DNA of 64,000 bases, from contig OV298644.1 of the NCBI GenBank assembly GCA_923172585.1, positions 451,427-515,426 on the forward strand, read 5' to 3'. The notes under the pieces were generated by a model, which saw nothing but the letters and a program-made list of their open reading frames with translations, was not told where the DNA came from and ran no database searches. A program made the translations under genes and the position numbers. This DNA comes from Haemophilus influenzae (lineage in GTDB: Bacteria > Pseudomonadota > Gammaproteobacteria > Enterobacterales > Pasteurellaceae). Below, one piece after another: positions 51,624 to 63,189 of the stretch (position 1 is the first letter of the stretch; each line of letters starts with the position of its first letter).

Positions 51624-53546
51624 ATGGATTACGAAAATCAAATTGCCAATATTTTCTCACTAAATGGCGAATTAAGCCAAAATATCAAAGGTTTTCGTCC
51701 TCGAGCTGAACAACTTGAAATGGCATATGCTGTAGGTAAAGCAATTCAAAATAAATCTTCCCTTGTAGTTGAAGCTGGAACGGGTACAGGAAAAACCTTT
51801 GCATATCTCGCGCCTGCTTTAGTTTTTGGTAAAAAAACCATTATTTCTACAGGATCTAAAAATCTTCAAGATCAGCTTTTTAATCGAGATCTTCCAGCTA
51901 TTAAAAAAGCCCTTAATTTCACGGGAAAAATTGCGTTGCTAAAAGGTCGGGCAAACTATCTTTGTTTAGAGCGTTTAGATCAAGTGATTGCTCAAGGTGT
52001 GCTTGGAGATAAGTCTGTTTTAGCTGAATTAAGTAAAGTACGAAAATGGAATAATAGTACTAAAACAGGCGATTTCACAGAATGTATCGAGCTTGCAGAA
52101 GATAGCCCAATTATTCCTCAACTGACGAGTACAGCTGAAAGTTGTTTAGGCACCGATTGCCCTAATTATTCAGAATGTTATGTAGCAAGTGCGCGTAAAA
52201 AAGCATTAAATGCGGATTTGGTTGTAGTTAATCATCATTTATTTTTTGCTGATATGGCTGTGAAAGAAAGTGGTTTTGGCGAACTTATTCCAAATGCAGA
52301 AGTGATTATTTTTGACGAAGCTCATCAGTTACCCGATATTGCCAGTCAATATTTTGGTCAATCTTTAACATCACGCCAGCTTTTTGATTTGTGTAAGGAT
52401 ATTAATATTGTCTATCGCACAGAACTTAAAGATATGCAGCAGCTTGGCACAACATCTGATACCTTACTGAAAGTGGTACAAGATTTTCGTTTATTACTGG
52501 GTAATGGGAGTAATGTTCGAGGAAATTGGCGTGAGCTTTACAAGCAAAGTGCGGTGAAAAAATCCTTTGAATTATTACAAGAGAAAATAGATTTTTTATC
52601 TGAAGTAATTAAATTAGCACTTGGTCGTTCCCAAACTTTAGATAGTATTTTTGAGCGTGTTGAGTCCATTAAAATCCAACTCAAACGTTTATCTGAAACA
52701 AATATTGTGGGTTATTGTTATTGGTATGAAGGAAATGGTCGCCAGTTTGGTTTACATATTACGCCATTGACAGTAGCCGATAAATTTGGTGCTCAGCTCG
52801 AAGCGAAAGAAGCCGCTTGGATATTCACATCTGCGACATTAGAAGTGGGGGGAACTTTTAATCATTTCTGCCAACGTTTAGGCATTGAAAATGCGACACA
52901 AAAAATTTTATATAGTCCCTTTAATTATTCTGAGCAGTCTTTGCTTTGTGTGCCTCGATATTTGCCGAATACTAATCAAGTGAATACATTAAATTCACTA
53001 GGCGAAATGTTATTACCCGTGATTGAAGCAAACAAAGGGCGTTGCTTTGTTCTTTGCACTTCCTATTCAATGATGCGTGGTTTAGCTGAATATTTCCGTG
53101 AAAAAAGTCATCTTTCGATTTTATTACAAGGCGAAACCTCAAAAGGCAAATTACTCGAACAATTTATAAAAGAAACGCATAGCGTTTTGGTGGCAACTTC
53201 TAGCTTTTGGGAAGGTGTAGATGTACGCGGCGATGCACTTTCTTTAGTCATTATTGATAAACTTCCTTTTACCGCGCCAGATGAACCTTTGTTGAAAGCT
53301 CGCATTGAGGATTGTCGTTTGCAAGGTGGCGATCCATTCAATGATATTCAAATTCCTGAAGCGGTAATTACCTTGAAACAAGGCGTTGGACGTTTAATTC
53401 GTGATGTTACAGATCGTGGCGTTGTGATTATTTGTGATAATCGATTAGTGATGCGCAATTATGGCGAAACTTTTTTGAAAAGTTTACCTAACTCAAGTCG
53501 TACCCGTGATCTCAACAAAGTGATACAATTCTTACAAAATAAGTAA
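51624..53546 (+). CDS. yoaA: YoaA, DinG/XPD-family helicase
   Basis: YoaA is an iron-sulfur superfamily 2 helicase that, in E. coli, binds HolC and helps repair replication blocks. The 640-residue protein has VEAGTGTGKTFAYL (Walker A), cluster cysteines in ANYLCLERL and SCLGTDCPNYSEC, the DEAH box (IFDEAHQLPD), and motif VI (QGVGRLIRD). Its cluster would depend on the isc genes nearby. Start ATG 51624 lacks a strong ribosome site. tsaB begins 12 bases on. Confidence 0.93.
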   Translation: MDYENQIANIFSLNGELSQNIKGFRPRAEQLEMAYAVGKAIQNKSSLVVEAGTGTGKTFAYLAPALVFGKKTIISTGSKNLQDQLFNRDLPAIKKALNFTGKIALLKGRANYLCLERLDQVIAQGVLGDKSVLAELSKVRKWNNSTKTGDFTECIELAEDSPIIPQLTSTAESCLGTDCPNYSECYVASARKKALNADLVVVNHHLFFADMAVKESGFGELIPNAEVIIFDEAHQLPDIASQYFGQSLTSRQLFDLCKDINIVYRTELKDMQQLGTTSDTLLKVVQDFRLLLGNGSNVRGNWRELYKQSAVKKSFELLQEKIDFLSEVIKLALGRSQTLDSIFERVESIKIQLKRLSETNIVGYCYWYEGNGRQFGLHITPLTVADKFGAQLEAKEAAWIFTSATLEVGGTFNHFCQRLGIENATQKILYSPFNYSEQSLLCVPRYLPNTNQVNTLNSLGEMLLPVIEANKGRCFVLCTSYSMMRGLAEYFREKSHLSILLQGETSKGKLLEQFIKETHSVLVATSSFWEGVDVRGDALSLVIIDKLPFTAPDEPLLKARIEDCRLQGGDPFNDIQIPEAVITLKQGVGRLIRDVTDRGVVIICDNRLVMRNYGETFLKSLPNSSRTRDLNKVIQFLQNK

Positions 53547-53558
53547 ACGAGAATAATA

Positions 53559-54269
53559 ATGCAAAATTTAACTTTATTGGCGTTGGACACCTCTACTGAA
53601 GCTTGTTCTGTCGCTTTATTGTATCGTGGTGAGAAAACACATATTAATGAACTTGCCCAACGCACACACACTAAACGAATTTTACCTATGATCGATGAAA
53701 TTTTGGCAAATTCGGGTTTAGGTTTAAATCAAGTTGATGCTTTAGCTTTTGGGCGTGGGCCTGGTAGTTTTACTGGTGTTCGTGTTGGTGCGGGGATTGC
53801 ACAAGGTTTAGCGTTTGGTGCGGATTTGCCTGTCATTCCAATTTCAAATTTAACCGCAATGGCTCAGGCAGCATTTGAATTACATCAAGCAGAAAATGTT
53901 GTTGCCGCAATTGATGCGAGAATGAATGAAGTCTATTTTTCTCAAGTAGTGAGAGAAAAAGTGCGGTCAGATTTTGGGGAAGTTTTTCAATGGCGAGAAA
54001 TCATTAGCGAACAAGTTTGTTCTCCAGAACAAGCGATTAATCAGCTTCAAAATGATAACGCATTTAGAGTCGGGACAGGCTGGGCTGCTTATTCTCAATT
54101 TACTGAAAAAAATCTAACTGGCTCAGATATAGCATTGCCTAATGCCTTATATATGTTAGAACTTGCTCAGGTAGAATACTTGCAAAAACACACAATTTCA
54201 GCTTTAGAAATTGAACCGATTTATTTGCGAAACGAAGTTACTTGGAAAAAATTACCAGGGCGTGAATAA
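53559..54269 (+). CDS. tsaB: TsaB, tRNA t6A37 synthesis subunit
   Basis: TsaB (YeaZ) is the scaffold of the TsaBDE complex that makes threonylcarbamoyl-A37 in tRNA. The 236 residues begin LLALDTSTEACSVALL and carry RGPGSFTGVRVGAGIAQGLA, the ASKHA-type pseudo-ATPase fold. It is in an operon with yoaA and slp, as in E. coli. Confidence 0.96.
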   Translation: MQNLTLLALDTSTEACSVALLYRGEKTHINELAQRTHTKRILPMIDEILANSGLGLNQVDALAFGRGPGSFTGVRVGAGIAQGLAFGADLPVIPISNLTAMAQAAFELHQAENVVAAIDARMNEVYFSQVVREKVRSDFGEVFQWREIISEQVCSPEQAINQLQNDNAFRVGTGWAAYSQFTEKNLTGSDIALPNALYMLELAQVEYLQKHTISALEIEPIYLRNEVTWKKLPGRE

Positions 54270-54293
54270 GTTTAAATAACTGGAGGATAGAAA

Positions 54294-54845
54294 ATGAAAG
54301 GAAAAATCACCTTATTTTTTACCGCACTTTGTTTCGGATTAACGGGCTGTATTGCACCACCAAAAGGGTTAGAAAAAGAGCGATTCTCAATTAATTCCTA
54401 TCGCGAGATTTCTCCTCAGGATTTGACCTGTCATTGTAAAACAGTTCGACTTGGAGGAAAAATTATCAATACTACCGTTTTAGCAAATCAAACAAAAATT
54501 GAAGTGTTAAGTTTACCCGTATCATCAATTTCAGCTAAACCATTTGTTGAATTGCAATCCGATGGTCGCTTTATCGTGTATTTCAACGGTTTTGTTGAGC
54601 CTGAAAATTTAAAAGAACGTTATATTACTGTAGGCGGTCAATTAGCTGGAACAGAGAAAGGCAAAATAGAACAAGCTGATTATACTTATCCTGTTGTTCA
54701 AGCGGATAAATACCGTATTTGGACACTCAGTACCACCTATGATTATCCAACAGATGATTGGGATGAAGATGATGATTGGGGATTTTTTAGATGGAGATAT
54801 CGCCCTTGGTATGTTCAGCCTGAAATTCGCTATTATTTGAATTAA
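54294..54845 (+). CDS. slp: Slp-family outer membrane lipoprotein
   Basis: The 183-residue product has a lipoprotein signal with lipobox LTGC and a mature domain like E. coli Slp (ISPQDLTCHCKTVRLGGKI, then YPVVQADKYRIW). The C-terminus is rich in Asp, Trp and Tyr (DDWDEDDDWGFFRWRYRPWY), a feature of this group. Role: stationary-phase or starvation lipoprotein, not well defined. An uptake sequence (54321) lies in the signal. Confidence 0.9.
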   Translation: MKGKITLFFTALCFGLTGCIAPPKGLEKERFSINSYREISPQDLTCHCKTVRLGGKIINTTVLANQTKIEVLSLPVSSISAKPFVELQSDGRFIVYFNGFVEPENLKERYITVGGQLAGTEKGKIEQADYTYPVVQADKYRIWTLSTTYDYPTDDWDEDDDWGFFRWRYRPWYVQPEIRYYLN

Positions 54846-54886
54846 TGATAAAATCTTAAAGATTTTCCAACAAATTAGGATAAAAA

Positions 54887-56575
54887 GTGGAAAAAATTTG
54901 GCTTCAAAATTATCCAGAAGGTTCTGAAAAATTTCTAGATACCTCAAAATATGAATCTATTTTGGATATGTTCGACAAAGCAGCGCGCGAACATCCAGAT
55001 CGCCCCGCTTACATTAATATGGGGCAAGTACTTACTTTCCGTAAATTAGAAGAGCGCAGTCGTGCATTTGCCGCATATTTGCAAAATGAATTTAAACTTC
55101 AACGTGGCGATCGCGTGGCATTAATGATGCCAAATTTATTGCAATATCCTATCGCACTTTTTGGTATTTTACGGGCTGGCTTAATTGCAGTAAATGTCAA
55201 TCCTCTTTACACACCGAGAGAATTAGAGCTCCAGTTGCAAGATAGTGGTACGGTAGCGATTGTCGTGGTATCAAATTTTGCTTCTACCTTGGAAAAAGTC
55301 GTTTTCAATACCAATGTTAAACACGTTATTCTTACCCGAATGGGCGATCAACTTTCTTTTGGTAAACGTACTTTAGTCAATTTCATCGTGAAATATGTGA
55401 AAAAACTCGTGCCGAAATATAAATTACCGCACGCAGTAACATTCCGTGAAGTATTGAGTATTGGTAAATATCGCCAATATGTTCGTCCAGAAATATCGCG
55501 TGAGGATTTAGCCTTTTTACAATATACTGGCGGTACAACTGGCGTGGCGAAAGGTGCAATGCTAACGCACGGAAATATTATAACCAATGTCTTCCAAGCA
55601 AAATGGATTGCAGAGCCATTTATTGGCGATCATTCTCGCACTCGTTCAGCTATTTTAGCCTTACCTCTTTATCACGTATTTGCCTTAACGGTAAACTGCT
55701 TATTATTTTTAGAGTTAGGTGTCACGGCGATCTTAATCACTAATCCGAGAGATATTGAAGGATTTGTGAAAGAGTTGAAAAAATACCGTTTTGAAGCAAT
55801 CACTGGTGTGAATACCTTATTTAATGCGTTGTTAAATAATGAAAATTTCAAAGAAGTTGATTTTTCGGCTTTAAAACTTTCTGTAGGTGGCGGTATGGCT
55901 ATTCAACAATCAGTGGCAACACGTTGGCACGAATTGACGGGCTGTAACATCATTGAAGGTTATGGAATGACGGAGTGTTCGCCATTAATCGCCGCTTGTC
56001 CGATTAATGTTGTGAAACATAATGGCACTATTGGTGTGCCAGTGCCAAATACGGATATAAAAATCATTAAAGATGATGGCTCTGATGCAAAAATTGGCGA
56101 AGCTGGCGAATTATGGGTGAAAGGCGATCAAGTAATGCAAGGTTATTGGCAACGACCTGAAGCAACGAGTGAAGTGTTAAAAGACGGTTGGATGGCAACT
56201 GGCGATATTGTCATTATGGATGAATCATATAGCTTACGCATCGTTGATCGTAAAAAAGATATAATTTTGGTTTCTGGCTTTAATGTCTATCCAAATGAAA
56301 TTGAAGATGTCGTTATGCTGAATTACAAAGTGTCTGAGGCTGTGGCAATTGGTGTTCCTCACGCAGTTTCTGGCGAAACGATAAAAATCTTTGTGGTGAA
56401 AAAAGACGATAGTTTAACTCGTGATGAACTTCGCAACCATTGTCGCCAATATCTCACAGGCTATAAAGTGCCAAAAGAAATTGAGTTCCGAGACGAACTA
56501 CCAAAAACTAATGTTGGCAAGATTTTACGTCGGGTTTTACGCGATGAAGAGATCGCAAAACGTCCAAAACATTAA
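54887..56575 (+). CDS. fadD: Long-chain fatty acid-CoA ligase
   Basis: FadD activates exogenous fatty acids with ATP and CoA. The 562-residue enzyme has the P-loop-like [26 protein letters not shown] and the C-terminal hinge [17 protein letters not shown]. The start is GTG 54887 with AGGA six bases upstream. H. influenzae lacks a full beta-oxidation set, so its likely use is phospholipid synthesis from host fatty acids (inference). Confidence 0.94.
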   Translation: MEKIWLQNYPEGSEKFLDTSKYESILDMFDKAAREHPDRPAYINMGQVLTFRKLEERSRAFAAYLQNEFKLQRGDRVALMMPNLLQYPIALFGILRAGLIAVNVNPLYTPRELELQLQDSGTVAIVVVSNFASTLEKVVFNTNVKHVILTRMGDQLSFGKRTLVNFIVKYVKKLVPKYKLPHAVTFREVLSIGKYRQYVRPEISREDLAFLQYTGGTTGVAKGAMLTHGNIITNVFQAKWIAEPFIGDHSRTRSAILALPLYHVFALTVNCLLFLELGVTAILITNPRDIEGFVKELKKYRFEAITGVNTLFNALLNNENFKEVDFSALKLSVGGGMAIQQSVATRWHELTGCNIIEGYGMTECSPLIAACPINVVKHNGTIGVPVPNTDIKIIKDDGSDAKIGEAGELWVKGDQVMQGYWQRPEATSEVLKDGWMATGDIVIMDESYSLRIVDRKKDIILVSGFNVYPNEIEDVVMLNYKVSEAVAIGVPHAVSGETIKIFVVKKDDSLTRDELRNHCRQYLTGYKVPKEIEFRDELPKTNVGKILRRVLRDEEIAKRPKH

Positions 56576-56630
56576 TGTCAAAATGGGATAGCAATATCCC
56601 ATTTTTGTTCTTTTTAAATAAAAAATCACT

Positions 56631-57773
56631 ATGATAAAAGAATGTCAAAATCCACCGCACTTTAGAGTCATTTCGGATAATACTGCGCTATTGGAAATTT
56701 GTAATTTGGCTCAGATGAAAAGTGCGGTCGCCTTAGATACAGAATTTATGCGTGTTTCCACTTATTTTCCTAAGTTAGGATTAATCCAACTTTATGATGG
56801 CGAGCGCGTCTCTTTAATTGATCCTTTAGCGATTACGGATTTTTCTCCTTTTGTCGCATTGTTATCCAACCCTAAGGTATTAAAAATCTTACATTCTTGT
56901 AGTGAAGATTTATTGGTTTTCTTACAAGAATTTGATCAGCTTCCACGCCCAATGATTGATACGCAAATTATGGCGCGCTTTCTTGGGCTTGGTACATCAG
57001 CAGGCTTGGCAAAATTAGCACAACAATACTTAAATGTAGAAATCGATAAAGGCGCAACTCGTACCAATTGGATCAAACGCCCCCTTTCTGATATTCAACT
57101 TCAATATGCCGCAGGCGATGTTTGGTATTTGTTGCCGCTTTATCATATTCTTGAAAAAGAGTTAGCGAAAACACCTTGGGAACAAGCAGTAAGAGATGAT
57201 TGCGAACTTGTTCTTGCTAAAACGCATAAATTACAAGCGCGAGATTCAGAAAAAGCGTATTTAGATATTCCAAATGCTTGGAAATTAAATCCATTAGAAT
57301 TGTCTCGTTTAAGAGTTTTGGCACAGTGGCGACAAAACGTGGCAATAGAACGTGATTTAGCACTTTCTTATATTGTGAAATCAGAACATCTTTGGAAAGT
57401 GGCAAAGAATAATCCACGTAATACATCTGAAATGTTAGAAATGGGATTAACTGAAAATGAAGTGCGTGTGCGTGGTAAAAAGATTTTACAATTACTTGCT
57501 CAAGCAAGACGTATTTCGTCTAATGACTATCCTGAACCTATTGAACGTATTTCTGAAGATCCTCGTTATAAAAAAACAATTCAATTATTACAAGAAAAAG
57601 TGAATAGCTTAATACCAGAAGGTTTAACCCCTGAAATCGTTGCAAGTAAACGCACTTTGGAAGAATTGATTAAATGGGTTTGGAAATATGATTGTTCTCA
57701 AGATAAACGACCAGAGTTGCTGATTGGATGGCGAAAACCTATTGGTGAAAAGTTAGTGGATGCACTTAAGTAG
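56631..57773 (+). CDS. rnd: Ribonuclease D
   Basis: RNase D is a DEDDy 3'-5' exonuclease that trims tRNA and small RNA 3' ends. The 380 residues include Exo I ALDTEFMRVSTYFPKLGLIQ, Exo II SEDLLVFLQEF with MIDTQIMA, Exo III YAAGDVWYLLPLY, and an HRDC domain (LDIPNAWKLNPLELSRLRVL). Two uptake sequences (56654, 56720) lie near the start. ATG 56631 gives MIKECQN. It follows fadD by 55 bases, as in E. coli. Confidence 0.95.
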   Translation: MIKECQNPPHFRVISDNTALLEICNLAQMKSAVALDTEFMRVSTYFPKLGLIQLYDGERVSLIDPLAITDFSPFVALLSNPKVLKILHSCSEDLLVFLQEFDQLPRPMIDTQIMARFLGLGTSAGLAKLAQQYLNVEIDKGATRTNWIKRPLSDIQLQYAAGDVWYLLPLYHILEKELAKTPWEQAVRDDCELVLAKTHKLQARDSEKAYLDIPNAWKLNPLELSRLRVLAQWRQNVAIERDLALSYIVKSEHLWKVAKNNPRNTSEMLEMGLTENEVRVRGKKILQLLAQARRISSNDYPEPIERISEDPRYKKTIQLLQEKVNSLIPEGLTPEIVASKRTLEELIKWVWKYDCSQDKRPELLIGWRKPIGEKLVDALK

Positions 57774-57780
57774 ATATAAA

Positions 57781-57815
57781 AAAGCGTTGGGCAAATAGCT
57801 CAACGCTTTTCGTTT
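57781..57815 (+). terminator. Bidirectional terminator between rnd and oafA
   Basis: AAAGCGTTG (57781-57789) and CAACGCTTT (57801-57809) pair around an 11-base loop; T-rich DNA follows on both strands. It serves both convergent genes. Confidence 0.85.
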
Positions 57816-59684
57816 TTACTCGTAGAGTTTTTTCACTTGTTCAGGTGTCATCACTCGTTGGTATTTACTAAATTCTTTTGCCATATAGTAAGCACCAAAA
57901 TTTGTTAAGTGATCTTGATCAGCGTACAAGTATTTTCCTTCTGCCATAACACTATCTTTTGGTAAATACTGTTGAGCATCTACCCAATAAACATTAGGAA
58001 TATCTTTGACTAAATCGTGAATGATTTTGTTACTCGCATCAATATCGCCCATACGATGAATTGGCGTTAAATATTTTTCAAGCCCATAATTTTCTAATAA
58101 ATAACCACGCAGCGGAGAACGACTTACTGAACTATTATTAGCAAAAACATATACGGGCTTTTGCATCGCTAGTTGTTTCACTGTGTTTTTAAAACGCGCT
58201 TTAAAGTCTGGTTCAATGAAAGTTTCGGGTCTAAAACGAGGTACTGGCTGTCCGCCCATTCTCAAGTCATAAAATGCTGAAATAAATATCGCTTTATATT
58301 GAGAATCTTTCTGCCATACAGATTGGCAATTAGGATCTAATTGATATTGTTCATTCACAATAAAGCTACATTCAAATTTATCTTTGAAAATATCTGCTTT
58401 CCAGCCTTCTTTATTTCCCACATAGTTTAGAAAAGCTTCTAAATGTGAAGAATGAGAATCGCCTAAAATAATGACCTTAGCAGGATAATGATTTTCATTA
58501 GAAACAGGAATTGCTTGTTCAATGTTTTCTTTTTCAGCTCGTATTGTTTGTCTTTTATAAAGATTAAATCCTAAGAGTAAAAGAGAAGGAATAAAATAAA
58601 TATAAAGAAAACTTTGTTTAAAGTTTAGTTTCGATTTTCTAATTGGTTGTTCGATTAAATAATAACTTAGAACTGAAAAAATTATTGTTAATACTATTAC
58701 TATAGCGATAGATTGATTATTAATTTGTTTTTCGCCCGTTATATAATAAGCAAACGCAATAAAAATCCAATGATATAAATAAAGAGAATAAGAAATTTTT
58801 CCAATAAACACTATTGCTTTATTAGATAAACATAATTTAACGATGTTATTTTGTGATGTGGTATGAATAATTAATGCTGTAAAAATACAAGGAAGAATTA
58901 AAGTAATACCTGGAATATATGCAATATCATTATTCATTAAAAATAAGCAGGAAAATAATAGTAATGTACTTAAAATAGCCAGAATATTACTTATTTGCCT
59001 ACTCAATTGAACCTTGTTTGAAAGATTATGATAAATTGCCAACAAAGATCCTACAAGTAATTCAGGAAATCTTAGGTTAGAGAGATAATAAATATTAGGC
59101 TGGTGCAATACTTCTTTGTAAAAGTTAGCTGAAACAAAAGAGGTGGCAAGTAAAATAAAAAACAAAATTAGCGTTATAATAAATAATACTTTAATTTCTC
59201 TAAATTTTTTATAAGCTAAAATGAGGATAAGTGGAAAAATAAGATAGTATTGTTCTTCTACGGCTAATGACCAAATATGTAATACAGGGTTTTCATTTGC
59301 ACTTAAATCAAAATAACCTTGTGTTAATCCTAGATAGAAATTAGATAGGAATGCAATAGCTAATTCAATGGTTTTTCTTAATTTATTGAAATCATTATAA
59401 ATAAAAATAGCAGACGCAATGAAAGACACTAATGCCATCACTGTAATAAAAGCAGGATAAATTCGTTTAATACGTCGAGTATAAAATTGTTTAAGCGAAA
59501 AAGAATTCTGTTGAATTTCTGTGATAATAATACCCGTAATCAGAAACCCAGAAATAACAAAGAAAATATCCACCCCAAGAAAACCACCAGATAACCAGTT
59601 TTCATTAAGATGATAAATAATGACTGAAATAACAGCAATTGCACGTAGTCCATCAATTTCTGGACGATATTTAATAGATGACAT
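57816..59684 (-). CDS. oafA: OafA-type O-acetyltransferase with SGNH domain
   Basis: The 622-residue protein joins an acyltransferase-3 membrane domain ([20 protein letters not shown], about ten helices, with [10 protein letters not shown]) to a periplasmic SGNH domain ([15 protein letters not shown] and the Asp-His end [10 protein letters not shown]). In H. influenzae oafA O-acetylates lipooligosaccharide heptose and helps serum resistance. ATG 59684 (MSSIKYRPE) is chosen; the longer frame to 59828 would read through the ychF end and an uptake sequence. It is very AT rich. Confidence 0.9.
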   Translation of the reverse strand: MSSIKYRPEIDGLRAIAVISVIIYHLNENWLSGGFLGVDIFFVISGFLITGIIITEIQQNSFSLKQFYTRRIKRIYPAFITVMALVSFIASAIFIYNDFNKLRKTIELAIAFLSNFYLGLTQGYFDLSANENPVLHIWSLAVEEQYYLIFPLILILAYKKFREIKVLFIITLILFFILLATSFVSANFYKEVLHQPNIYYLSNLRFPELLVGSLLAIYHNLSNKVQLSRQISNILAILSTLLLFSCLFLMNNDIAYIPGITLILPCIFTALIIHTTSQNNIVKLCLSNKAIVFIGKISYSLYLYHWIFIAFAYYITGEKQINNQSIAIVIVLTIIFSVLSYYLIEQPIRKSKLNFKQSFLYIYFIPSLLLLGFNLYKRQTIRAEKENIEQAIPVSNENHYPAKVIILGDSHSSHLEAFLNYVGNKEGWKADIFKDKFECSFIVNEQYQLDPNCQSVWQKDSQYKAIFISAFYDLRMGGQPVPRFRPETFIEPDFKARFKNTVKQLAMQKPVYVFANNSSVSRSPLRGYLLENYGLEKYLTPIHRMGDIDASNKIIHDLVKDIPNVYWVDAQQYLPKDSVMAEGKYLYADQDHLTNFGAYYMAKEFSKYQRVMTPEQVKKLYE

Positions 59685-59708
59685 AATATTCCTTTTATAA
59701 AAATATCG

Positions 59709-59742
59709 ACCGCACCTTGATTTATGCGTCAAAAGTGCGGTT
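59709..59742 (-). terminator. Terminator after ychF
   Basis: On the minus strand ACCGCACTTTTGA pairs with TCAAGGTGCGGT around an 8-base loop, followed by CGATATTTTT. The left arm is an exact uptake sequence (59733-59741). Confidence 0.7.
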
Positions 59743-59758
59743 AATTTTTTGTGTGTTT

Positions 59759-60850
59759 TTATACGTTGAATCGGAAATGCATTACATCGCCATCTTGTAC
59801 GATGTAATCTTTGCCTTCTAAACGCCATTTACCCGCTTCTTTTGCACCGTTTTCACCGTTGAATTGGATAAAGTCTTGGTAAGCGATAACTTCTGCTCGG
59901 ATAAAGCCTTTTTCAAAGTCGGTGTGGATTACGGCTGCTGCTTTTGGTGCGGTTGCGCCGACTGAAACTGTCCAAGCTCGTACTTCTTTTACGCCAGCAG
60001 TGAAATAAGTTTGAAGATTTAAAAGTGCATAACCAGCACGAATTACTCGGTTCAATCCTGGTTCTTCAATGCCTAAATCTTGTAAAAACTCGACTTTTTC
60101 TTCATCGTCAAGTTCCGCAATTTCAGATTCAATCGCCGCACATACAGGAACAACAACAGCGCCCTCTTTTTCGGCAATTTCACGAACGCGATCTAAGTAT
60201 GGATTATTTTCAAAACCATCTTCATTTACGTTTGCGATATACATTGTTGGTTTTAACGTTAAGAAGTTGTAACTCTTGATTGCTTGCAATTCTTCTTTAT
60301 CTAACCCAACAGAACGAATCATTCCAGCATTTTCCAGCACAGGAAGGATTTTTTCCATAACGGAAAGTTCAAATTTAGCTTCCTTATCGCCACCTTTGGC
60401 ACGTTTTTGTAAACGTTGGATCGCGCGTTCACAGCTGTCTAAGTCTGCTAAAGCTAATTCAGTGTTGATAGTTTCAATATCATCAAGCGGATCAATTTTC
60501 CCTGCAACGTGTACAATGTCATCGTTTTCAAAACAACGCACTACGTGACCTATCGCATCGGTTTCACGAATATTAGCGAGGAATTTATTACCCAAGCCCT
60601 CGCCTTTGCTAGCACCTGCAACTAAGCCTGCGATATCCACGAATTCCATCGTGGTAGGTAATATGCGTTCAGGCTTAACGATTTCTGCCAATGCATCTAA
60701 ACGTGGATCTGGCATTGGCACGACACCCGTATTTGGTTCGATAGTACAGAATGGATAGTTTGCGGCTTCAATGCCAGCTTTAGTGAGTGCGTTAAAAAGA
60801 GTAGATTTGCCGACATTTGGCAATCCCACAATACCACATTTGAATCCCAT
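59759..60850 (-). CDS. ychF: YchF/Ola1 ribosome-binding ATPase
   Basis: YchF is a TRAFAC-class P-loop protein that prefers ATP. The 363 residues have [14 protein letters not shown], the DxxG ([12 protein letters not shown]), a non-canonical NVNE in place of NKxD, and a C-terminal TGS domain ([18 protein letters not shown]). ATG 60850. pth is upstream, as in most gamma-proteobacteria, 48 bases away. Confidence 0.96.
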   Translation of the reverse strand: MGFKCGIVGLPNVGKSTLFNALTKAGIEAANYPFCTIEPNTGVVPMPDPRLDALAEIVKPERILPTTMEFVDIAGLVAGASKGEGLGNKFLANIRETDAIGHVVRCFENDDIVHVAGKIDPLDDIETINTELALADLDSCERAIQRLQKRAKGGDKEAKFELSVMEKILPVLENAGMIRSVGLDKEELQAIKSYNFLTLKPTMYIANVNEDGFENNPYLDRVREIAEKEGAVVVPVCAAIESEIAELDDEEKVEFLQDLGIEEPGLNRVIRAGYALLNLQTYFTAGVKEVRAWTVSVGATAPKAAAVIHTDFEKGFIRAEVIAYQDFIQFNGENGAKEAGKWRLEGKDYIVQDGDVMHFRFNV

Positions 60851-60898
60851 AATTTTTCCCTTATTTTGAGTAAAACGGTTGTAAAACTAACCGCACTT

Positions 60899-61483
60899 TT
60901 AAATTTTAAAACTGTTTAAACGGTTGGTCGCTTTGACCATTCCATCTTTGAAAATCATTTCTACACAATCAGTTGCCTCATCTAGCACTTTTTCAAGTGC
61001 ATTGCGATCTGCTGGCGATGGTTTATTTAAGACGTAACCTGCCACTAAATCACGATGGCCTGGATGCCCAATGCCAATGCGTAAACGGTAGAAATTATTG
61101 TTATTGCCCAGTTGAGCCACAATATCTTTTAAGCCGTTATGCCCACCATGTCCACCGCCTTGTTTGAGTTTCGCTGTGCCAGCAGGCAAATCTAGTTCAT
61201 CGTGAATAACCAAAATTTCTTCAGGTTTAATACGGTAAAAACTTGCCAATGCCCCAACTGCTTTACCGCTTAAATTCATAAAAGTTGTTGGCACTAAAAG
61301 GCGTACTTCTTTTCCATTCACTAAAGTGCGGACAGTTTTTCCGAAGAATTTACTTTCTGGATTTAGTGAAACGTTAAAACGACGTGCCAAGCGTTCAATA
61401 AGCCATTCGCCTGCATTGTGACGTGTATCGGCATATTTTTCGCCAGGGTTGCCTAAACCAACAATGAGTTTTATTTCTGACAT
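60899..61483 (-). CDS. pth: Peptidyl-tRNA hydrolase
   Basis: Pth frees tRNA from drop-off peptidyl-tRNA. The 194-residue product has the catalytic His in [20 protein letters not shown], and [23 protein letters not shown] 61483. It forms a pair with ychF. Confidence 0.97.
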   Translation of the reverse strand: MSEIKLIVGLGNPGEKYADTRHNAGEWLIERLARRFNVSLNPESKFFGKTVRTLVNGKEVRLLVPTTFMNLSGKAVGALASFYRIKPEEILVIHDELDLPAGTAKLKQGGGHGGHNGLKDIVAQLGNNNNFYRLRIGIGHPGHRDLVAGYVLNKPSPADRNALEKVLDEATDCVEMIFKDGMVKATNRLNSFKI

Positions 61484-61662
61484 TTTTATTTGATGATGTA
61501 ATTTGATGATGTAAAAAATAGTGGCGTATTGTAGCGAAAAAGCCTTAAATTCTCAATCTATAAGGCGGAAACAAAGAGGTAATTTATTGCTCGTGATTTA
61601 TCATTAAAAGTCACCGCACTTTTCCGTTATAATGGTTAAAATTTTTTAACAAAGAAGTAAAA

Positions 61663-61971
61663 ATGAATCAGATTAACATTGAAATCGCTTATGCTTTTCC
61701 CGAACGTTATTATTTGAAATCTTTTCAAGTTGATGAAGGAATCACCGTGCAAACTGCTATTACGCAATCAGGGATTTTAAGCCAATTTCCAGAGATTGAT
61801 TTGAGCACAAATAAAATTGGGATTTTCAGTCGTCCAATAAAATTGACTGATGTATTAAAACAGGGCGATCGTATTGAAATTTATCGTCCATTACTTGCTG
61901 ATCCGAAAGAAATTCGCCGTAAGCGTGCAGCAGAGCAAGCTGCAGCCAAAGACAAAGAAAAAGGAGCTTAA
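61663..61971 (+). CDS. RnfH family ubiquitin-like protein
   Basis: The 102-residue protein belongs to RnfH (UPF0125): a beta-grasp fold with IEIAYAFPERYYLKSFQVDE, IGIFSRPIKLTDVL and the end of the fold GDRIEIYRPLLADPKEIRRKR, then an Ala/Lys tail. In E. coli rnfH is linked to ratA; its role is unclear. A TATAAT (61628-61633) lies 29 bases upstream. roxA starts 2 bases after its stop. Confidence 0.88.
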   Translation: MNQINIEIAYAFPERYYLKSFQVDEGITVQTAITQSGILSQFPEIDLSTNKIGIFSRPIKLTDVLKQGDRIEIYRPLLADPKEIRRKRAAEQAAAKDKEKGA

Positions 61972-61973
61972 AA

Positions 61974-63188
61974 ATGACCGCACTTTCATCCGTTGATTTT
62001 TGTTTACCTGAACATATCACGCCAGAAATTTTTCTACGTGATTATTGGCAGAAAAAGCCACTTGTAATTCGTAACGGTTTGCCTGAAATTGTTGGGCAGT
62101 TTGAGCCACAAGATATTATTGAGCTCGCACAAAATGAAGATGTGACAGCTCGTTTAGTGAAGACATTTTCTGATGATGATTGGAAAGTTTTTTTTAGCCC
62201 TTTAAGCGAAAAGGATTTCCAACAATTGCCAGAAAAATGGTCGGTGTTAGTTCAAAATTTGGAGCAATGGTCGCCTGAATTAGGACAACTTTGGAACAAA
62301 TTTGGCTTTATTCCTCAATGGCAACGTGATGATATTATGGTGTCTTACGCGCCGAAAGGTGGCTCCGTTGGTAAGCATTATGATGAATATGATGTATTTT
62401 TAGTGCAAGGCTATGGTCATCGTCGTTGGCAAGTGGGTAAATGGTGTGATGCAAGCACTGAATTTAAACCCAATCAATCGATCCGAATTTTTGATGATAT
62501 GGGCGAATTAGTCATTGATGAAGTAATGAATCCAGGGGATATTTTGTATATTCCAGCCCGTATGGCGCATTATGGCGTGGCTGAAGATGATTGTTTAACC
62601 TTTTCTTTTGGCTTGCGTTATCCAAATTTAAGCAATTTGATTGATGGCATAAGCAAAGGTTTTTGTCATCAAGATCCTGATTTGAATTTAAGCGAGTTTG
62701 ATTTACCGCTACGTTTAAGCCAGTCTGAACAACGTACAGGTAAACTTGCGGATGAAAATATTCAAGCGATGAAACAGCTTTTATTAGATAAATTGGCTCA
62801 TTCAGAAGCTTTTGATACGTTATTTAAACAAGCAGTGGCGAGTGCGGTAAGTTCTCGTCGTTATGAGTTATTAGTCTCTGATGAAATGTGCGATCCCGAT
62901 GAAGTGCGGTCAATTTTAGAAGAAGATGGCGCATTCCTTTCTCAAGACAACAATTGTAAATTGCTTTATACCGAAAATCCGCTGCGAATTTATGCGAATG
63001 GCGAGTGGTTAGATGAACTTAATATAATTGAGAGCGAAGTATTGAAACGTTTATCTGACGGCGAAAGTTTAGATTGGGCGTTTTTATCTGATTTAGCCAA
63101 TAAAACAGAAGATCCTGAAACCTCAATGGATTTGCTGTTAGATTCAATTTGTAACTGGGTTGATGATGGGTGGGCGTTAATTGAATAA
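61974..63188 (+). CDS. roxA: RoxA (YcfD) ribosomal protein uL16 arginine hydroxylase
   Basis: RoxA is a JmjC-type Fe(II)/2-oxoglutarate oxygenase that hydroxylates Arg81 of uL16. The 404-residue protein has the HxD motif in [15 protein letters not shown], the distal His in [15 protein letters not shown], and a C-terminal winged-helix region. ATG 61974 is followed directly by an exact uptake sequence (61977), giving MTALSS. It is in an operon with the RnfH gene; xseA starts one base past its stop. Confidence 0.93.
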   Translation: MTALSSVDFCLPEHITPEIFLRDYWQKKPLVIRNGLPEIVGQFEPQDIIELAQNEDVTARLVKTFSDDDWKVFFSPLSEKDFQQLPEKWSVLVQNLEQWSPELGQLWNKFGFIPQWQRDDIMVSYAPKGGSVGKHYDEYDVFLVQGYGHRRWQVGKWCDASTEFKPNQSIRIFDDMGELVIDEVMNPGDILYIPARMAHYGVAEDDCLTFSFGLRYPNLSNLIDGISKGFCHQDPDLNLSEFDLPLRLSQSEQRTGKLADENIQAMKQLLLDKLAHSEAFDTLFKQAVASAVSSRRYELLVSDEMCDPDEVRSILEEDGAFLSQDNNCKLLYTENPLRIYANGEWLDELNIIESEVLKRLSDGESLDWAFLSDLANKTEDPETSMDLLLDSICNWVDDGWALIE

Positions 63189-63189
63189 C

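Noticed and set aside
57816-59684. Acyltransferase as a foreign island gene
   Set aside because: It is AT rich and free of USS internally, but it has normal convergent and divergent neighbours and is known at this place in H. influenzae.
59685-59828. N-terminal extension of the acyltransferase
   Set aside because: It would overlap the end of ychF and read through an uptake-sequence terminator, and its composition (Arg, Thr, His, Cys) is unlike the protein.
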